NCBI RefSeq assembly: GCF_019603315.1
Contig: NZ_CP080649.1
Location: 1,689,501 to 1,753,500, forward strand
Direction: 5' to 3'
Origin: Ruficoccus sp. ZRK36
Lineage (GTDB): Bacteria > Verrucomicrobiota > Verrucomicrobiia > Opitutales > Cerasicoccaceae
DNA: 64,000 nt
The position numbers were made by a program, and so were the translations under genes. Shown piece after piece: positions 35,483-46,603 of this stretch. Below the pieces are notes generated by a model that had not been told where the DNA came from, searched no databases, and was given only the letters and a program-made list of their open reading frames with translations. The number at the start of each line of letters is the position of its first letter. Position 1 is the stretch's first letter.

Positions 35483-35728
35483 TTAATTGCTCTTTTTTCG
35501 GCGCATTTGGTCGACCAATGTGACCCGAAACAGGCAAAGGGCCAGCCAGGTAAAGCCGCCCATGACCACCGAGCAGTAGCCCGAGAAGATCATTTTCCAC
35601 ACCGGATCATAGATCGGCACGTGCGGAGGGATGATCACGAACATGAACACGAGAAAAACACAAAAGGCGATCGCCACATCGACGAGCGCTCCCGTAATGC
35701 CAACCAGCTTCCGGTTTTCACTTTCCAT
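35483..35728 (-). CDS. Small two-helix membrane protein
   Basis: An 81-residue protein with two clear membrane helices (VDVAIAFCVFLVFMFVIIP and IFSGYCSVVMGGFTWLALCLF) and a basic end. The start is ATG 35728 and a terminator follows the stop, which supports a real gene. Family not recognised. Confidence 0.6.
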   Translation of the reverse strand: MESENRKLVGITGALVDVAIAFCVFLVFMFVIIPPHVPIYDPVWKMIFSGYCSVVMGGFTWLALCLFRVTLVDQMRRKKSN

Positions 35729-35947
35729 GGGCCTAACGTGTATGAACCGAGCCCGGCAGTCAAAATAAATTTATAGGCGTGATTACGGATGCTTGCGCCC
35801 GCCGCCGGTGATGCTGCCATCCCTCGGAAAGTGGAGATTTTAGCGGTGTATGAAAGATCTCTGAAACGTTTGCCCAAAGTGGTGCTTGTCGGTCTGGCTG
35901 GCATCGGGATTGCTCCCGGACAGCAGTAACTATCCGCCAAAACGAGA

Positions 35948-36205
35948 ATGTCAGAAGATAATAAGCAGATTCACGGGCATGCGGTCATGGATATGATGAT
36001 CGCTGCGGACAAACCTTATTCGCGCGAAACCCTGCGGGCAGAGATCATCCAGCGCTACGGGGAGGATGCCCGCTTCTACACCTGTTCAGCGAGTGATCTG
36101 GATGCGGACGAGCTTATTGATTTTCTGGAAGCGCACGGTAAGTTTGCGGGAGCGGACAGCTCCTTCCGTGTCGATCCTTCGAAGCGCTGTGCTGACGACG
36201 AATAG
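35948..36205 (+). CDS. yecH: YecH-family metal-binding-like protein
   Basis: An 85-residue protein matching E. coli YecH along its length: IHGHAVMDMMIAADKPYSRE, YGEDARFYTCSASDLDADEL, IDFLEAHGKF and a C-terminal DPSKRC. The His pair (HGH) and the two Cys suggest a metal site. The function of the family is not known to me. It converges with the barrel-protein gene 18 bp away. Confidence 0.85.
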   Translation: MSEDNKQIHGHAVMDMMIAADKPYSRETLRAEIIQRYGEDARFYTCSASDLDADELIDFLEAHGKFAGADSSFRVDPSKRCADDE

Positions 36206-36223
36206 GCGAGTGCTTCAAGTAGC

Positions 36224-37156
36224 CTAGAAGCTGGCGCCGATTTCAAAGCCGAGGGTCGCACCGGGTTCGGCCTTGATGGTCTGGTACTTGTTGCGGTTGG
36301 CCCGGAAGTCGTACTCGCGGAAGAAATCGCCCTGGGCAAAGGCACGTACGTAAAACGGCCCGCCGAAACGGTGGGTGACACCCAGTGTCGCGCTGACGGA
36401 TTGAGCTTCGACGGACGGGTTGACCTCGCTGCTGGCTGCGGCGACGTACTGCTTGTTGAGCTGGAAGCTGCTTGAGTTGTACTGCACCGTGAAGTCGAGG
36501 ATCGTTTCCTGGTCGGCATTGAGGTCGTAGACCAGGGTGATGCCGTTAAAGCTGCGGACACGGAGGTTTTCGTTCACCTTCCACTCGATGAAGGCGACCG
36601 GCCAGTAGCGGACGGACTGCTCAAGGTTGGAGATGACCAGGACCCCGAAGGAGAAGCTGAAGTTCTTGAAGAACTCGTAGCTGGCACCGACGCTGGCGGA
36701 GTAGGAGTCGCCGCCGGTCAGGGAGGCGTCGCCGGACTCGGCCCCGAGGCTGCCGCTGGCCATGGCATATGCGCCCCAATCGCTGTCCTCAAACTGGTAC
36801 TGGTAGATAGCGCTGAGTTCGATCTGGTTGACATCGCTGAAGTAGCTCGTGGCGCCGCCGGACCAGTCGTAGTCGCTGTAGCCGTAGTTGAAGGTCACGT
36901 TCAGGCGGTTTTCGTTCCAGGCCTTTTTATAGCTCAGGGTGGTCTCCAGCTCCATGACGGACACGTCGCCGTTGACGCCGTTTTTCAGGTTGCTGGGGAA
37001 GGCGTAGCTCACGCCTTGGCCGATGGTGATGCCGACGGGGACCTCGGGGGAGAAAATGTCGAGAAAGGTGCCCGAGGTGGTCAACTGCTGGGCCTGTGCG
37101 CCCGTGGTCAGAAGTCCGACGATGGTGAGAATGGCAAAAAGTTTTTTGTGTCGCAT
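36224..37156 (-). CDS. Outer-membrane beta-barrel protein
   Basis: A 310-residue secreted protein with a signal peptide (MRHKKLFAILTIVGLLTTGAQA). The rest alternates polar and aromatic residues in strands (NRLNVTFNYGYSDYDWSGG, NFSFSFGVLVISNLE, PFYVRAFAQGDFF) and ends on Phe (LGFEIGASF), the typical C-terminal signal of outer-membrane barrels. The cargo or role is unknown. Confidence 0.75.
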   Translation of the reverse strand: MRHKKLFAILTIVGLLTTGAQAQQLTTSGTFLDIFSPEVPVGITIGQGVSYAFPSNLKNGVNGDVSVMELETTLSYKKAWNENRLNVTFNYGYSDYDWSGGATSYFSDVNQIELSAIYQYQFEDSDWGAYAMASGSLGAESGDASLTGGDSYSASVGASYEFFKNFSFSFGVLVISNLEQSVRYWPVAFIEWKVNENLRVRSFNGITLVYDLNADQETILDFTVQYNSSSFQLNKQYVAAASSEVNPSVEAQSVSATLGVTHRFGGPFYVRAFAQGDFFREYDFRANRNKYQTIKAEPGATLGFEIGASF

Positions 37157-37360
37157 GAAAGAGTATTATTCAAAAAGTTATTGGAATAATGTCAAGCTCT
37201 CCAGAACGGCGTTTTTTTTCGGAGTTTGTCGCTTGATGAGATGGTTCCTATTGAAAGGAAACCTTGCCATACACGTCAAATTGAAACATCACAAGCGGGA
37301 CAGGCACGCGGTATGCGTCCCCTGATCCAGCTCTCTCTTTATAACCCATCGGGAACCACT

Positions 37361-37882
37361 ATGTTGCAACTTGTCCACGACAATGTGCGCTGCCTGTGTC
37401 AGGGGATTGACCTGATCAACTCTCTGCCCGAAGGCGAGTACACGCGTCGTCATTCGGAGTGTTTCGGCAGTACCATCGGTGGCCACATGCGCCACAACCT
37501 CGACCACTACGAACGCTTTATGCAGGACTGGCGCTCCGGCCGCATCGACTACGATGCCCGCAGCCGCGATCCGGGGGTGGAGTCCGACCCAGCTCTCGCG
37601 CTCAATCGCCTGCTGGAGATAAAGGCTGGCCTTGAGGCGGTGGGTGAGTCCGATCTGGATGCTTCTGTGACGGTGATCATGGACAGCGGTGGTGATCCCT
37701 CTGTGTGCGGTCCCAGTCGCTCCAGTGTCAGGCGCGAGCTTCAGTTTTTAATCAGCCATACGGTTCACCACTATGCGCTTATCACCGTGCTGTGCCAACT
37801 GCGCGGCATCGAGACGGCTCCGGACTTTGGAGTGGCTCCCAGTACCTTGCGCTATCGCGGGCAGTCCTCATGTGCACGGTAA
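37361..37882 (+). CDS. DinB-like protein
   Basis: A protein of 173 residues from ATG 37361; ATG 37313 would add 16. Likely metal ligands of the DinB four-helix fold are visible: His in GGHMRHNLDHYERF and the HxxxH of LISHTVHHYALI. DinB-like proteins are often thiol-dependent metalloenzymes, but the substrate is unknown. Its end overlaps the next gene by 13 bases, so the two are coupled. Confidence 0.75.
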   Translation: MLQLVHDNVRCLCQGIDLINSLPEGEYTRRHSECFGSTIGGHMRHNLDHYERFMQDWRSGRIDYDARSRDPGVESDPALALNRLLEIKAGLEAVGESDLDASVTVIMDSGGDPSVCGPSRSSVRRELQFLISHTVHHYALITVLCQLRGIETAPDFGVAPSTLRYRGQSSCAR

Positions 37883-38613
37883 CCTGGTGGAGCACCTCTG
37901 ACGGCTACGAGCTGTACTTCAACCGCGACGAGTTCAAGACGCGGCTGCCCGGCCTGCCTCCCGAGGAGCTGGAGCTGGCGGGCGTACGCTATCTGAGCCC
38001 GAGGGATGCCGATGAAGGTGGGACCTGGCTGCTCGTTAACGAGGTCGGCCTCTGTGTCTGCCTCATCAATCAGCACCCCCTGCGTAGACCGGTGCCCCGT
38101 GGGGAACGGGTGAGCCGCGGCCATCTGGTGCGCGGCATGGCATCTTGTCTAAAAGCGAGGGAGGTTGCCGAGCGCCTGCGCGGGTGTGACCTGTTCGCGT
38201 ATCGGCCTTTTCAGATGATCGCGGTCGAGCCGGGTGGCAGCGGGACGGCCTGGACCTGGGACGGGCACGAGCTGGCGGAGTCTCTCAATGCTCATGAAGC
38301 GATGCCCTTTACCTCGTCGTCTTATCTGTCCGAGCAGATCATCCGGCACCGCCGGGAGCGTTTTGCCCAGATCGTGGCACAGCGTGGGGACCCGAGTCCG
38401 GAGGATTTGCTGGCCTTTCACCGTGAGCACAATGTCGAGGCGGGCGCCTTCTCCGTCTGCATGCAGCGTGACGATGCCGAGACGGTGAGCTTGGCTCAGG
38501 TGGTTGTCCGCCCGGATACGATCGCCATGACCTATTCGCAGAAAGTTCCGGGACAGCCCGCATTTGCGCAGCCGGTACGCGCTAGCCTGAAACCCAGATC
38601 CTGCCTCTCCTGA
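37870..38613 (+). CDS. NRDE/TANGO2-family protein
   Basis: A 247-residue protein beginning MCTVTWWSTSDGYELYFNRD with the NRDE motif (FNRDE) that names the family; the Cys at position 2 is also typical. GGTWLLVNEVGLCVCLIN follows the usual pattern. TANGO2 homologues are linked to haem or lipid handling in eukaryotes; the bacterial role is not settled. It overlaps the DinB-like gene and lies five bases before the three-module gene. Confidence 0.85.
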   Translation: MCTVTWWSTSDGYELYFNRDEFKTRLPGLPPEELELAGVRYLSPRDADEGGTWLLVNEVGLCVCLINQHPLRRPVPRGERVSRGHLVRGMASCLKAREVAERLRGCDLFAYRPFQMIAVEPGGSGTAWTWDGHELAESLNAHEAMPFTSSSYLSEQIIRHRRERFAQIVAQRGDPSPEDLLAFHREHNVEAGAFSVCMQRDDAETVSLAQVVVRPDTIAMTYSQKVPGQPAFAQPVRASLKPRSCLS

Positions 38614-38618
38614 CCAAT

Positions 38619-41252
38619 ATGTCCGCTGCTAACAAGAATCCGCGTGAAAGCCGTAAGCTGCGCCTGCGTGCGACATTGACAGGCGTTTTTCTGCTGGTGC
38701 TGCTTGCCTCCTGGCTGTGGCGGCACTTTACGCTGCCCGAGGAGGGGCCGCTGACATCCGGCCAGCAGCGCATCGAGCTGCCGGAGTGGAAGGTGGACCG
38801 TGAAACCGGCAAGAACATCCAGCTCGCCTATCGTGACCTGCCCGCTACCTCAGGCGAGGCTGATGCCCCGGTGCTCATCATGGTGCACGGCAGCCCGATG
38901 GCCTCTGAGGCTTTTGATAAACTCATCCCCGAACTCAACGAACACTGCCGGCTCATCCTGCCCGATATGCCTGGCTTTGGGGGCTCGACTCGCGACGTGC
39001 CGGACTACTCGATCCGCTCGCATGCGCATGCGGTGCTCGATCTGATGGATGCGCTTGATATCGAGCAGGCCAACCTGCTCGGCTACAGCCAGGGTGGGGG
39101 CGTCGTGCTCAACGTGGCCGAACTCGCGCCGGAGCGCGTCGAGAGCCTGACCCTGCTCTCGGCTATCGGTGTGCAGGACTACGAGCTCACCGGAGACTAC
39201 ACGCTCAACCATGGCCTCTACGGGATGCAGTTGCTGGTGCTGACGATTGCCCGCGAGGTCATTCCGCATTTTGGAGCACTCGATCAGTCCATGTTTAACG
39301 TGCGCTATGCGCGTAACTTCTGGGACAGCGACCAGCGCCCTCTGCGTGGCATCCTGGAGGATTACGATGGTCCGATGTTGATCGTGCAGGGGGACCGCGA
39401 CTTTTTTGTTCCGCCCTCCGGTGCCAGAGAGCACCACCGCATCGTGCCTCAGAGCGAGCTGGAGATACTTGGTGGCGGGCACCTGCTTCCCTTTAAAAAG
39501 CCGCATGAGGTCGGTGAGCGTGTAAAAGCCTTTGTGCAAAAGGTAAAAGCGGGCGCGGCGAAGCTGCGTCACGATGCCTCGCCGGAGCGTCTGCTCCAGG
39601 CCGCCTCTGATCAGCGGGTGCCCCGTCGTGAGGCGGGAGGGCGCACGCTGGCCTTTTACAGCGCGCTACTCGTGCTGGGCACACAGGTCGCCGAGGACCT
39701 GACGTGCATCTCTGCCGGTTTCCTTGCGGCGCGGGGTGTGGTGCCATTCTGGGTCGGGACCGTGGCCTGTATCTTCGGTATATTTGTGGGAGACATGCTG
39801 CTGTATCTGGCCGGGCGAATCTTTGGCCGCCGCGCACTGCGGCATGCACCGATCAAGTGGATGCTCAAGGAGCGTGACCTGAGCTCGATGGAGGAGTGGT
39901 TCCAGCAGCGCGGCCCGATGCTGATCGTGGCCTCACGGTTTATGCCGGGCACGCGCATCCCGGTCTTTTTCGGGGCGGGTATGCTGCATATGTCCACCGG
40001 TAAATTTGCCCTCTACTTCTTCCTCGCGGCTGCAGCGTGGACGCCCTGTCTGGTTGGCTTGGCCTGGTGGATGGGGGATGCCTTCATCGGCTACTTTGAG
40101 CGTTTTGAGAAGTTCGCCATCGTCGGCCTGCTCGGGGTGGTAGTCCTGATCATGCTGGTTCTGCACTTGCTGGTCCCGATGTTTACCTGGCGAGGACGCC
40201 GCCGTCTATATGGACGCTGGCGCAGATGGGTCCGCTGGGAGTATTGGCCGACCTGGGTCTTTTACCCGCCGGTGGCGCTGTATGTTTTCTGGCTGGGGCT
40301 GCGCTACCGGCATCCGGCTCTCTTTACAGCGGTCAACCCCGGGATGGGTAACGGCAGCGGCTTCTCTGGTGAGTCCAAAGTGGAGATCCTGGATAAGCTG
40401 CGCGGGGCGGGTGAGGCTGTGGCAACGTGGACTGTGCTCGGGGTGGATACGCCTCTGGCCCTCAAAGAAGCTGAGCTGCGGGCCTTTATGGCGCAGGATG
40501 AGGTGGACTTTCCCCTCGTGCTGAAGCCCGATGTCGGCGAGCGCGGCAGCGGTGTGGCTATCGTGCACGACTGGGAGCAGGTCCGCGACTACCTGCAGCG
40601 CTGCCCGGATACCGTTATCGCTCAGCGTTATGTGCCTGGTCGTGAATACGGCATCTTTTATATCCGCTACCCCTGGGAGGAAAAGGGGCGTATCTTCGGC
40701 ATTACCGACAAGCGCTTTACGTCAGTGACTGGCGACGGCAAGACGCCGCTGGAGGAGCTGATCCTGCGTGATGACCGCGCCGTGTGTATGCGCGCTTTCT
40801 TCGAGCAGAAGCACAGCGACCACCTGAGCGATGTCGTCCCGGCCGGGGAGACGTACGTGCTCGCCGAGTTGGGGACGCACTGTCGCGGGTCTCTCTTTCT
40901 GGATGGGAGCCATCTGACGACAGAGCCTTTGCGGGCCTGGGTGCAGTCGGTCAGCGATTGCTACGAGGGCTTTTACTTTGGCCGCTACGATGTGCGTGTG
41001 CCCTCGGAAGAGGATCTCAAGGCTGGCAAAAACCTTACGGTGATCGAGCTCAATGGCGTCAGCTCAGAGGCGACCTGGATCTACGACCCTAAGCATTCGG
41101 CTCTGTTTGGCTGGCGCACGCTGTTAGAGCAGTGGCGGATCGCCTTTCAGATCGCGGATTGGAATCGCAAACACGGAGCACGGCCCGATACCTGCCGGGC
41201 AACCCTGCGCGCGATCTTCAGCCGTGGCGTGCGCGAGCCCTTCGAGGCCTGA
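38619..41252 (+). CDS. Three-module protein: alpha/beta hydrolase, DedA, ATP-grasp
   Basis: An 877-residue membrane protein. After one helix (about 20-33), residues 50-310 form an alpha/beta hydrolase: nucleophile Ser in LLGYSQGGG (near 156), Asp in QGDRDFFVPP (near 259), His in GGGHLLPF (near 288). Residues 345-555 are a DedA/VTT domain with GDMLLYLAGRIFGRR and SRFMPGTRIPVFFGAG. Residues 590-870 look like ATP-grasp: FPLVLKPDVGERGSGVAIV, RYVPGREYGIFYIRYP, and the metal-binding end TVIELNGVSSEAT. Such a fusion could join lipid hydrolysis, membrane flipping and ATP-dependent ligation. It is the third gene of a tight group. Confidence 0.82.
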   Translation: MSAANKNPRESRKLRLRATLTGVFLLVLLASWLWRHFTLPEEGPLTSGQQRIELPEWKVDRETGKNIQLAYRDLPATSGEADAPVLIMVHGSPMASEAFDKLIPELNEHCRLILPDMPGFGGSTRDVPDYSIRSHAHAVLDLMDALDIEQANLLGYSQGGGVVLNVAELAPERVESLTLLSAIGVQDYELTGDYTLNHGLYGMQLLVLTIAREVIPHFGALDQSMFNVRYARNFWDSDQRPLRGILEDYDGPMLIVQGDRDFFVPPSGAREHHRIVPQSELEILGGGHLLPFKKPHEVGERVKAFVQKVKAGAAKLRHDASPERLLQAASDQRVPRREAGGRTLAFYSALLVLGTQVAEDLTCISAGFLAARGVVPFWVGTVACIFGIFVGDMLLYLAGRIFGRRALRHAPIKWMLKERDLSSMEEWFQQRGPMLIVASRFMPGTRIPVFFGAGMLHMSTGKFALYFFLAAAAWTPCLVGLAWWMGDAFIGYFERFEKFAIVGLLGVVVLIMLVLHLLVPMFTWRGRRRLYGRWRRWVRWEYWPTWVFYPPVALYVFWLGLRYRHPALFTAVNPGMGNGSGFSGESKVEILDKLRGAGEAVATWTVLGVDTPLALKEAELRAFMAQDEVDFPLVLKPDVGERGSGVAIVHDWEQVRDYLQRCPDTVIAQRYVPGREYGIFYIRYPWEEKGRIFGITDKRFTSVTGDGKTPLEELILRDDRAVCMRAFFEQKHSDHLSDVVPAGETYVLAELGTHCRGSLFLDGSHLTTEPLRAWVQSVSDCYEGFYFGRYDVRVPSEEDLKAGKNLTVIELNGVSSEATWIYDPKHSALFGWRTLLEQWRIAFQIADWNRKHGARPDTCRATLRAIFSRGVREPFEA

Positions 41253-41269
41253 CCAGGGCTAGCCCTGGA

Positions 41270-41317
41270 CCCGTGATCCTTCAGATCACTCTTGGAATTT
41301 TCAGGAGAAAATGCCGT
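41270..41317. repeat. GGCATTTTC-type hairpin repeat, copy 1
   Basis: GTGATCCTTCAGATCAC forms one small hairpin and GGAATTTTC-AGGA-GAAAATGCC a second. Related copies lie at 52234-52268, 58017-58060 and 60394-60418. All are in intergenic DNA after genes. Confidence 0.6.
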
Positions 41318-41454
41318 GTAGATGTATCGGCTCTTTGCCAATGAATCGCATTTTATGGGGGTAACCGCATTGTTGAGGTTTTGATTCAGCGATGTACGGG
41401 ATCGAAAGTACTGGCACAGTCAAACCTGCTATGGGGTCTGCGTGCGCAGAGCCC

Positions 41455-41964
41455 CTAAGCCCGTAAATCACGCTCAGGGCTACTTCCCAGCTCTGCGCGC
41501 AGGCGGGCGTTTTCCTCTTCGAGCTTTTTGTTGGCCTGCTGGAGGCGAAAGAGTTTTTCCTCAGTGGCGCGCTGGAAGGCCATGCGCTCGATCGCATTAT
41601 TGAGCGAGCGCAGCAGACGATCGGGGGAGAGGGTAGGCTTTTTCAGGTAATCCTGCGCCCCGCGCTTCATCGCCTCGACCGCGGTGGCTTCGTCGCCGTG
41701 GCCGGTCAGGACGACGATGGGCCAGCAGAGGGCCTTGAATGTGCGGCGAAGTTCCAGGATGAAGTCCAGCCCCTGCATGCCCGGTAGTTGGAGGTCCAGC
41801 ACGATCGCGTCCACCTTGACCGTGCGGCAATAGTTAAGCGCCTCGTCGGCATTAGCGGCCTCAAGGACTTGATTGGTAAATTCCTGATCGGTCCCCAGGT
41901 ACTGCGTAATCAGTCCGCGGTCCAGGGGATTGTCATCAACAACGAGTATGCGGCGTTTGTCCAA
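41455..41964 (-). CDS. Receiver-domain response regulator with coiled-coil tail
   Basis: A 169-residue protein from a TTG codon at 41964 that has AAAGGC just before it; the frame continues to another TTG at 41994. The receiver has ILVVDDNP, the phospho-Asp in DAIVLDLQLPG and the Lys in QDYLKKP. The last 40 residues (ATEEKLFRLQQANKKLEEEN) form a coiled coil instead of a DNA-binding domain. No kinase gene is next to it. Confidence 0.85.
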   Translation of the reverse strand: MDKRRILVVDDNPLDRGLITQYLGTDQEFTNQVLEAANADEALNYCRTVKVDAIVLDLQLPGMQGLDFILELRRTFKALCWPIVVLTGHGDEATAVEAMKRGAQDYLKKPTLSPDRLLRSLNNAIERMAFQRATEEKLFRLQQANKKLEEENARLRAELGSSPERDLRA

Positions 41965-42081
41965 AACTGCCTTTGTCAGGGGTGAAGGGTCCAAGATACT
42001 GTTTTATCGGTGTAGTGCAACGGTTTGTTGTTCTTTGCCAATCGCTAATGATCGGATGTCCACCGCGAGAGGGGGGGCAGC

Positions 42082-43002
42082 CTATGGCTGTGCCTGGGTG
42101 AGTTGGTGTTCACTTGCCTCCTGCAAGGCTTTGGCGCGGACGTCGTTGGGATCCTTTTGCAGGAGTTGCTCTGCGTAGAACTGTGCCGCAGCGGCGTCTC
42201 CGCGCAGGAGCAGCAGCTCGGCCTTCGCGTAGGGGAACTCGCCGTACCAGGGAGCGGCCCGCTCGGCATTGAGGAGGAGTGCCTCTGCCTGAGCCGGGTT
42301 GCCGTTAATGGCTTCGAGCCGTGCCCACTCGACGGCTGCAGCGACGTTGCCGGAGTTGGTTTGCGCGGTGTGGACGATGCGTTCAGCATCGCCGCGCGAC
42401 CAGCGAGCGGAGTCTTCGACGGACAGGGCTGCAACCCATACGCATAGCCCGATGCCAACAAGCAGGTAGAGCTGCTTCCAGGGGGCGGGGCTACGCGGCC
42501 GGCGCGCGATACGAAAACACTGGATCAGCAGACTGGCCATCATCAGCGACAGACCCAGCCCGGGGGCGAGCAGGTAGGCCTGCGAAAACGGTTGGCCGCC
42601 CAGCTCGATCGCGATGCCGACTGGCAAGAGCCAGAGCACTGCCCAGCCGAGGCCGATCACGACCCACGGGTTGTATTTACGCAGACGCCAGGCATGCCGG
42701 AGCATGAGCACGAGGATGAGCCAGAACAGCAGGTTGATCGCAAAGAGCGCCTTGGGATCGAGTGGTCGCAGCACCCAGTCCCGCCCAAAGGGCCACAACC
42801 ACCAGCCCATGTGCTCCAAAATGACGTAGGCCAGCGTGAAAAATCGTTCGCCAAATGAGGATGGGGCGATGAGCGAACCGATGAGCGAACTGGGCGTGCT
42901 CGGTGCGCCCATCAAGACGGACTGGGTCGCCGGGGCCAGCAGCCAGATGATCGCGGCCAGCGAGAGCAGCTTCTTGTCGGGAGGAAAGGGTTTAGGCTTC
43001 AA
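42082..43002 (-). CDS. Polytopic membrane protein with TPR-like end
   Basis: A 306-residue protein. Five or so membrane helices occupy residues 10-205 (LLSLAAIIWLLAPATQSVLM, LFAINLLFWLILVLML, WVVIGLGWAVLWLLPVGIAI). The last 90 residues are TPR-like (AAAVEWARLEAINGNPAQAE, ALLLNAERAAPWYGEFPYAK). The layout recalls the TMTC/O-antigen-ligase-like membrane proteins with C-terminal TPRs, but the N-terminal half is shorter. Function unknown. Confidence 0.7.
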   Translation of the reverse strand: MKPKPFPPDKKLLSLAAIIWLLAPATQSVLMGAPSTPSSLIGSLIAPSSFGERFFTLAYVILEHMGWWLWPFGRDWVLRPLDPKALFAINLLFWLILVLMLRHAWRLRKYNPWVVIGLGWAVLWLLPVGIAIELGGQPFSQAYLLAPGLGLSLMMASLLIQCFRIARRPRSPAPWKQLYLLVGIGLCVWVAALSVEDSARWSRGDAERIVHTAQTNSGNVAAAVEWARLEAINGNPAQAEALLLNAERAAPWYGEFPYAKAELLLLRGDAAAAQFYAEQLLQKDPNDVRAKALQEASEHQLTQAQP

Positions 43003-43040
43003 GAGACGAACAGGATTGGCGGTTCGCCGGGGCGGTTCAA

Positions 43041-43174
43041 CCTTTTATGCGGGCTTACGCAGCCCGCACCCGCGGCAGCCGAGGGCTGCACTTTCGATGC
43101 TGCGCATCGTGTCGGCGCTTACGGTAATGAACTAAGTTCATTACCGTAAGCGCCGAGCAGAGCATCAAAACTGG
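43041..43174 (+). repeat. Long-hairpin dispersed element, copy 1
   Basis: The element starts with GCGGGCTTACGCAGCCCGC and CACTTTCGATGCTGCGCATCG, both matching 46352-46415. Its centre is a perfect hairpin with 21-bp arms (43112-43132 and 43136-43156) and a 3-base loop. It ends AGCATCAAAACTGGG, also shared with copy 2. The arms differ in sequence from copy 2 at about half the positions, yet both are fully self-complementary. Confidence 0.8.
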
Positions 43175-43324
43175 GGTGCCACCGTCACTCGCGGGAGATG
43201 GCATTTCCTTGCACAGGCCCCAGATTTGTTTGTGTCAGTGTCGATCCTGTTGGCCATGCCACCGCGTTGGCGGTGGCATCAGTGATGCGTTAGCATCACG
43301 GGTGCAGGGCATGCCCTGCAAAAA

Positions 43325-43352
43325 AAGCCCGGTCGTTTTCACGACCGGGCTT
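43325..43352 (-). terminator. Terminator of eno
   Basis: AAGCCCGGTCGT pairs perfectly with ACGACCGGGCTT around a TTTC loop. On the minus strand it is followed by a run of T. It lies 50 bp past the enolase stop. Confidence 0.9.
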
Positions 43353-43401
43353 GGAAAGGGTGCTAATTTAAGCCGTTGGCTTAGAGCTTGCCGACGGCAG
43401 C

Positions 43402-45078
<1,677 letters not shown>

Positions 45079-46347
45079 ATGTCAGAAATTACATTCCACG
45101 ATCTGCCGCTGGCAGACCCGCTTCACCGTGCTCTGGGTGAGCACGATTACCAGACTCCCTCACCGATCCAGGCCCAGGCCATTCCCGTTATCCTCGAAGG
45201 ACGCGACCTGCTGGGTAGTGCTCAGACCGGCACCGGCAAGACCGCTGCCTTTGCGCTGCCGATCCTGCACCGGATTCACACGCAGCCCCGCGAGCTTGAG
45301 CCCAACGAAGTGCGCGCCCTGATCCTCGTGCCGACGCGCGAGCTGGCCGTGCAGGTGGACCGCAGCTTTGAAAAGTACGGCGCCTATGTCGATTTCCGCG
45401 CGCTCGTCGTTTACGGCGGGGTGGGCTTCGAGCATCAGGTCAAGACGCTGAAAAAGGGCGTCGATGTGCTCGTGGCAACACCGGGCCGTCTGCTCGACCT
45501 GCACAGCCAGGGTTACGTAGACCTGAGCAATGTCAAGGTGCTCGTCCTGGACGAAGCCGACCGCATGCTCGACATGGGCTTCCTGCCTGATATGCGCCGC
45601 ATCATTTCCATGCTGCCGCACGAGCGCCAGACGCTCTTCCTCTCAGCGACGCTCGGCCACAGCATTCAGAGCCTGGCCAAATCCATCCTGAAGGACCCGG
45701 TCACCGTCACGGTGAACCCGCCGTCCTCCACGGCCGAGAAAATCGAGCAGCAGGTCCTCTTTGTCCGCAGCAACGACAAGGCCGAACTCCTCGCACACCT
45801 GCTTCAGCAGATGGGTGACGACGAGGCTCAGCTCATGCTCGTCTTTTCCCGCACCAAGCACGGAGCCGAGCGCCTCGTGAAAAAGCTCCGCAAGGCCGGC
45901 ATCGAAGCCGATGCCATCCACGGGGACAAGACTCAGGGTGCCCGCGAAAAGGCCCTCGACAAGTTCCGCGAGGGTAAGGTCAATGTGCTCGTCGCCACTG
46001 ACGTGGCCGCACGCGGCATCGACGTCAAGGGCATCACGCACGTGGTCAACTACGACTTTCCGAATCAGCCCGAGTCCTATGTGCACCGTATCGGCCGCAC
46101 CGCCCGCGCCGGTGAGGAAGGCGAAGCGATTACCTTCTGCTCGGACGAGGATATGAATGTCCTCTGGGATGTGGAAAAAATGATCCGCCAGCCGATCAAG
46201 ATCCTCAAGGATCATCCCTTCCACTGTGAAGACCTGGAGCAGCTCCACCTCGGTCGTCGCGAGGCGCTGAAAAAGATTGTGAAGCAGGAACGTCCCCGTC
46301 GCCGTAACCGCGGTGGTGGCCCCGTCCGCGTCCGCAAGGCATTCTAA
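45079..46347 (+). CDS. DEAD-box RNA helicase (RhlE-like)
   Basis: A 422-residue ATP-dependent RNA helicase starting at ATG 45079. All the motifs are in place: Q motif (YQTPSPIQAQAIP), motif I AQTGTGKT, Ia PTRELA, II DEAD (VLVLDEADRMLDMGF), III SAT, and VI HRIGRTARAG. The end is short and basic (RPRRRNRGGGPVRVRKAF), typical of RhlE-type proteins that act in ribosome assembly or RNA decay. Confidence 0.93.
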   Translation: MSEITFHDLPLADPLHRALGEHDYQTPSPIQAQAIPVILEGRDLLGSAQTGTGKTAAFALPILHRIHTQPRELEPNEVRALILVPTRELAVQVDRSFEKYGAYVDFRALVVYGGVGFEHQVKTLKKGVDVLVATPGRLLDLHSQGYVDLSNVKVLVLDEADRMLDMGFLPDMRRIISMLPHERQTLFLSATLGHSIQSLAKSILKDPVTVTVNPPSSTAEKIEQQVLFVRSNDKAELLAHLLQQMGDDEAQLMLVFSRTKHGAERLVKKLRKAGIEADAIHGDKTQGAREKALDKFREGKVNVLVATDVAARGIDVKGITHVVNYDFPNQPESYVHRIGRTARAGEEGEAITFCSDEDMNVLWDVEKMIRQPIKILKDHPFHCEDLEQLHLGRREALKKIVKQERPRRRNRGGGPVRVRKAF

Positions 46348-46351
46348 TCTT

Positions 46352-46480
46352 TTGCGGGCTTACGCAGCCCGCACCCGCGGCAGGCAGAGCCTGCACTTTC
46401 GATGCTGCGCATCGTGTCAGCGTTTATTGAAAGCCGTTACACGGCTTTCAATAAACGCTGGGCAAAGCATCAAAACTGGG
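46352..46480 (+). repeat. Long-hairpin dispersed element, copy 2
   Basis: Starts four bases after the helicase stop. Flanks match copy 1 (43041-43174), and the centre is a perfect hairpin with 20-bp arms (46418-46437 and 46441-46460) and a 3-base loop. Only about 10 of 20 arm positions agree with copy 1, but base pairing is complete in both. Confidence 0.8.
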
Positions 46481-46603
46481 TCGAACCATCTCAGGGGTGA
46501 TCCGTTGCCGGGGTAGCGACTGCAAGGAGCGTAGGGGCGCTAGCCCCTCATTGCCAGCGGAGGCACTCCGCCGTGGGCGCGGGGCGCGGAGCCCCGCAAT
46601 TTC

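Larger units (their letters stand above)
43003..43401. other. Intergenic region with hairpin element and eno terminator
   Basis: Contains the first copy of a dispersed element with a long hairpin (43041-43174), some further GC-rich inverted repeats (for example CCACCGC...GCGGTGG at about 43260-43276), and the eno terminator. No gene is seen. Confidence 0.6.

Noticed and set aside
43325-43352. Third copy of the long-hairpin element
   Set aside because: It is a plain terminator stem with a T run and lacks the conserved flanks.
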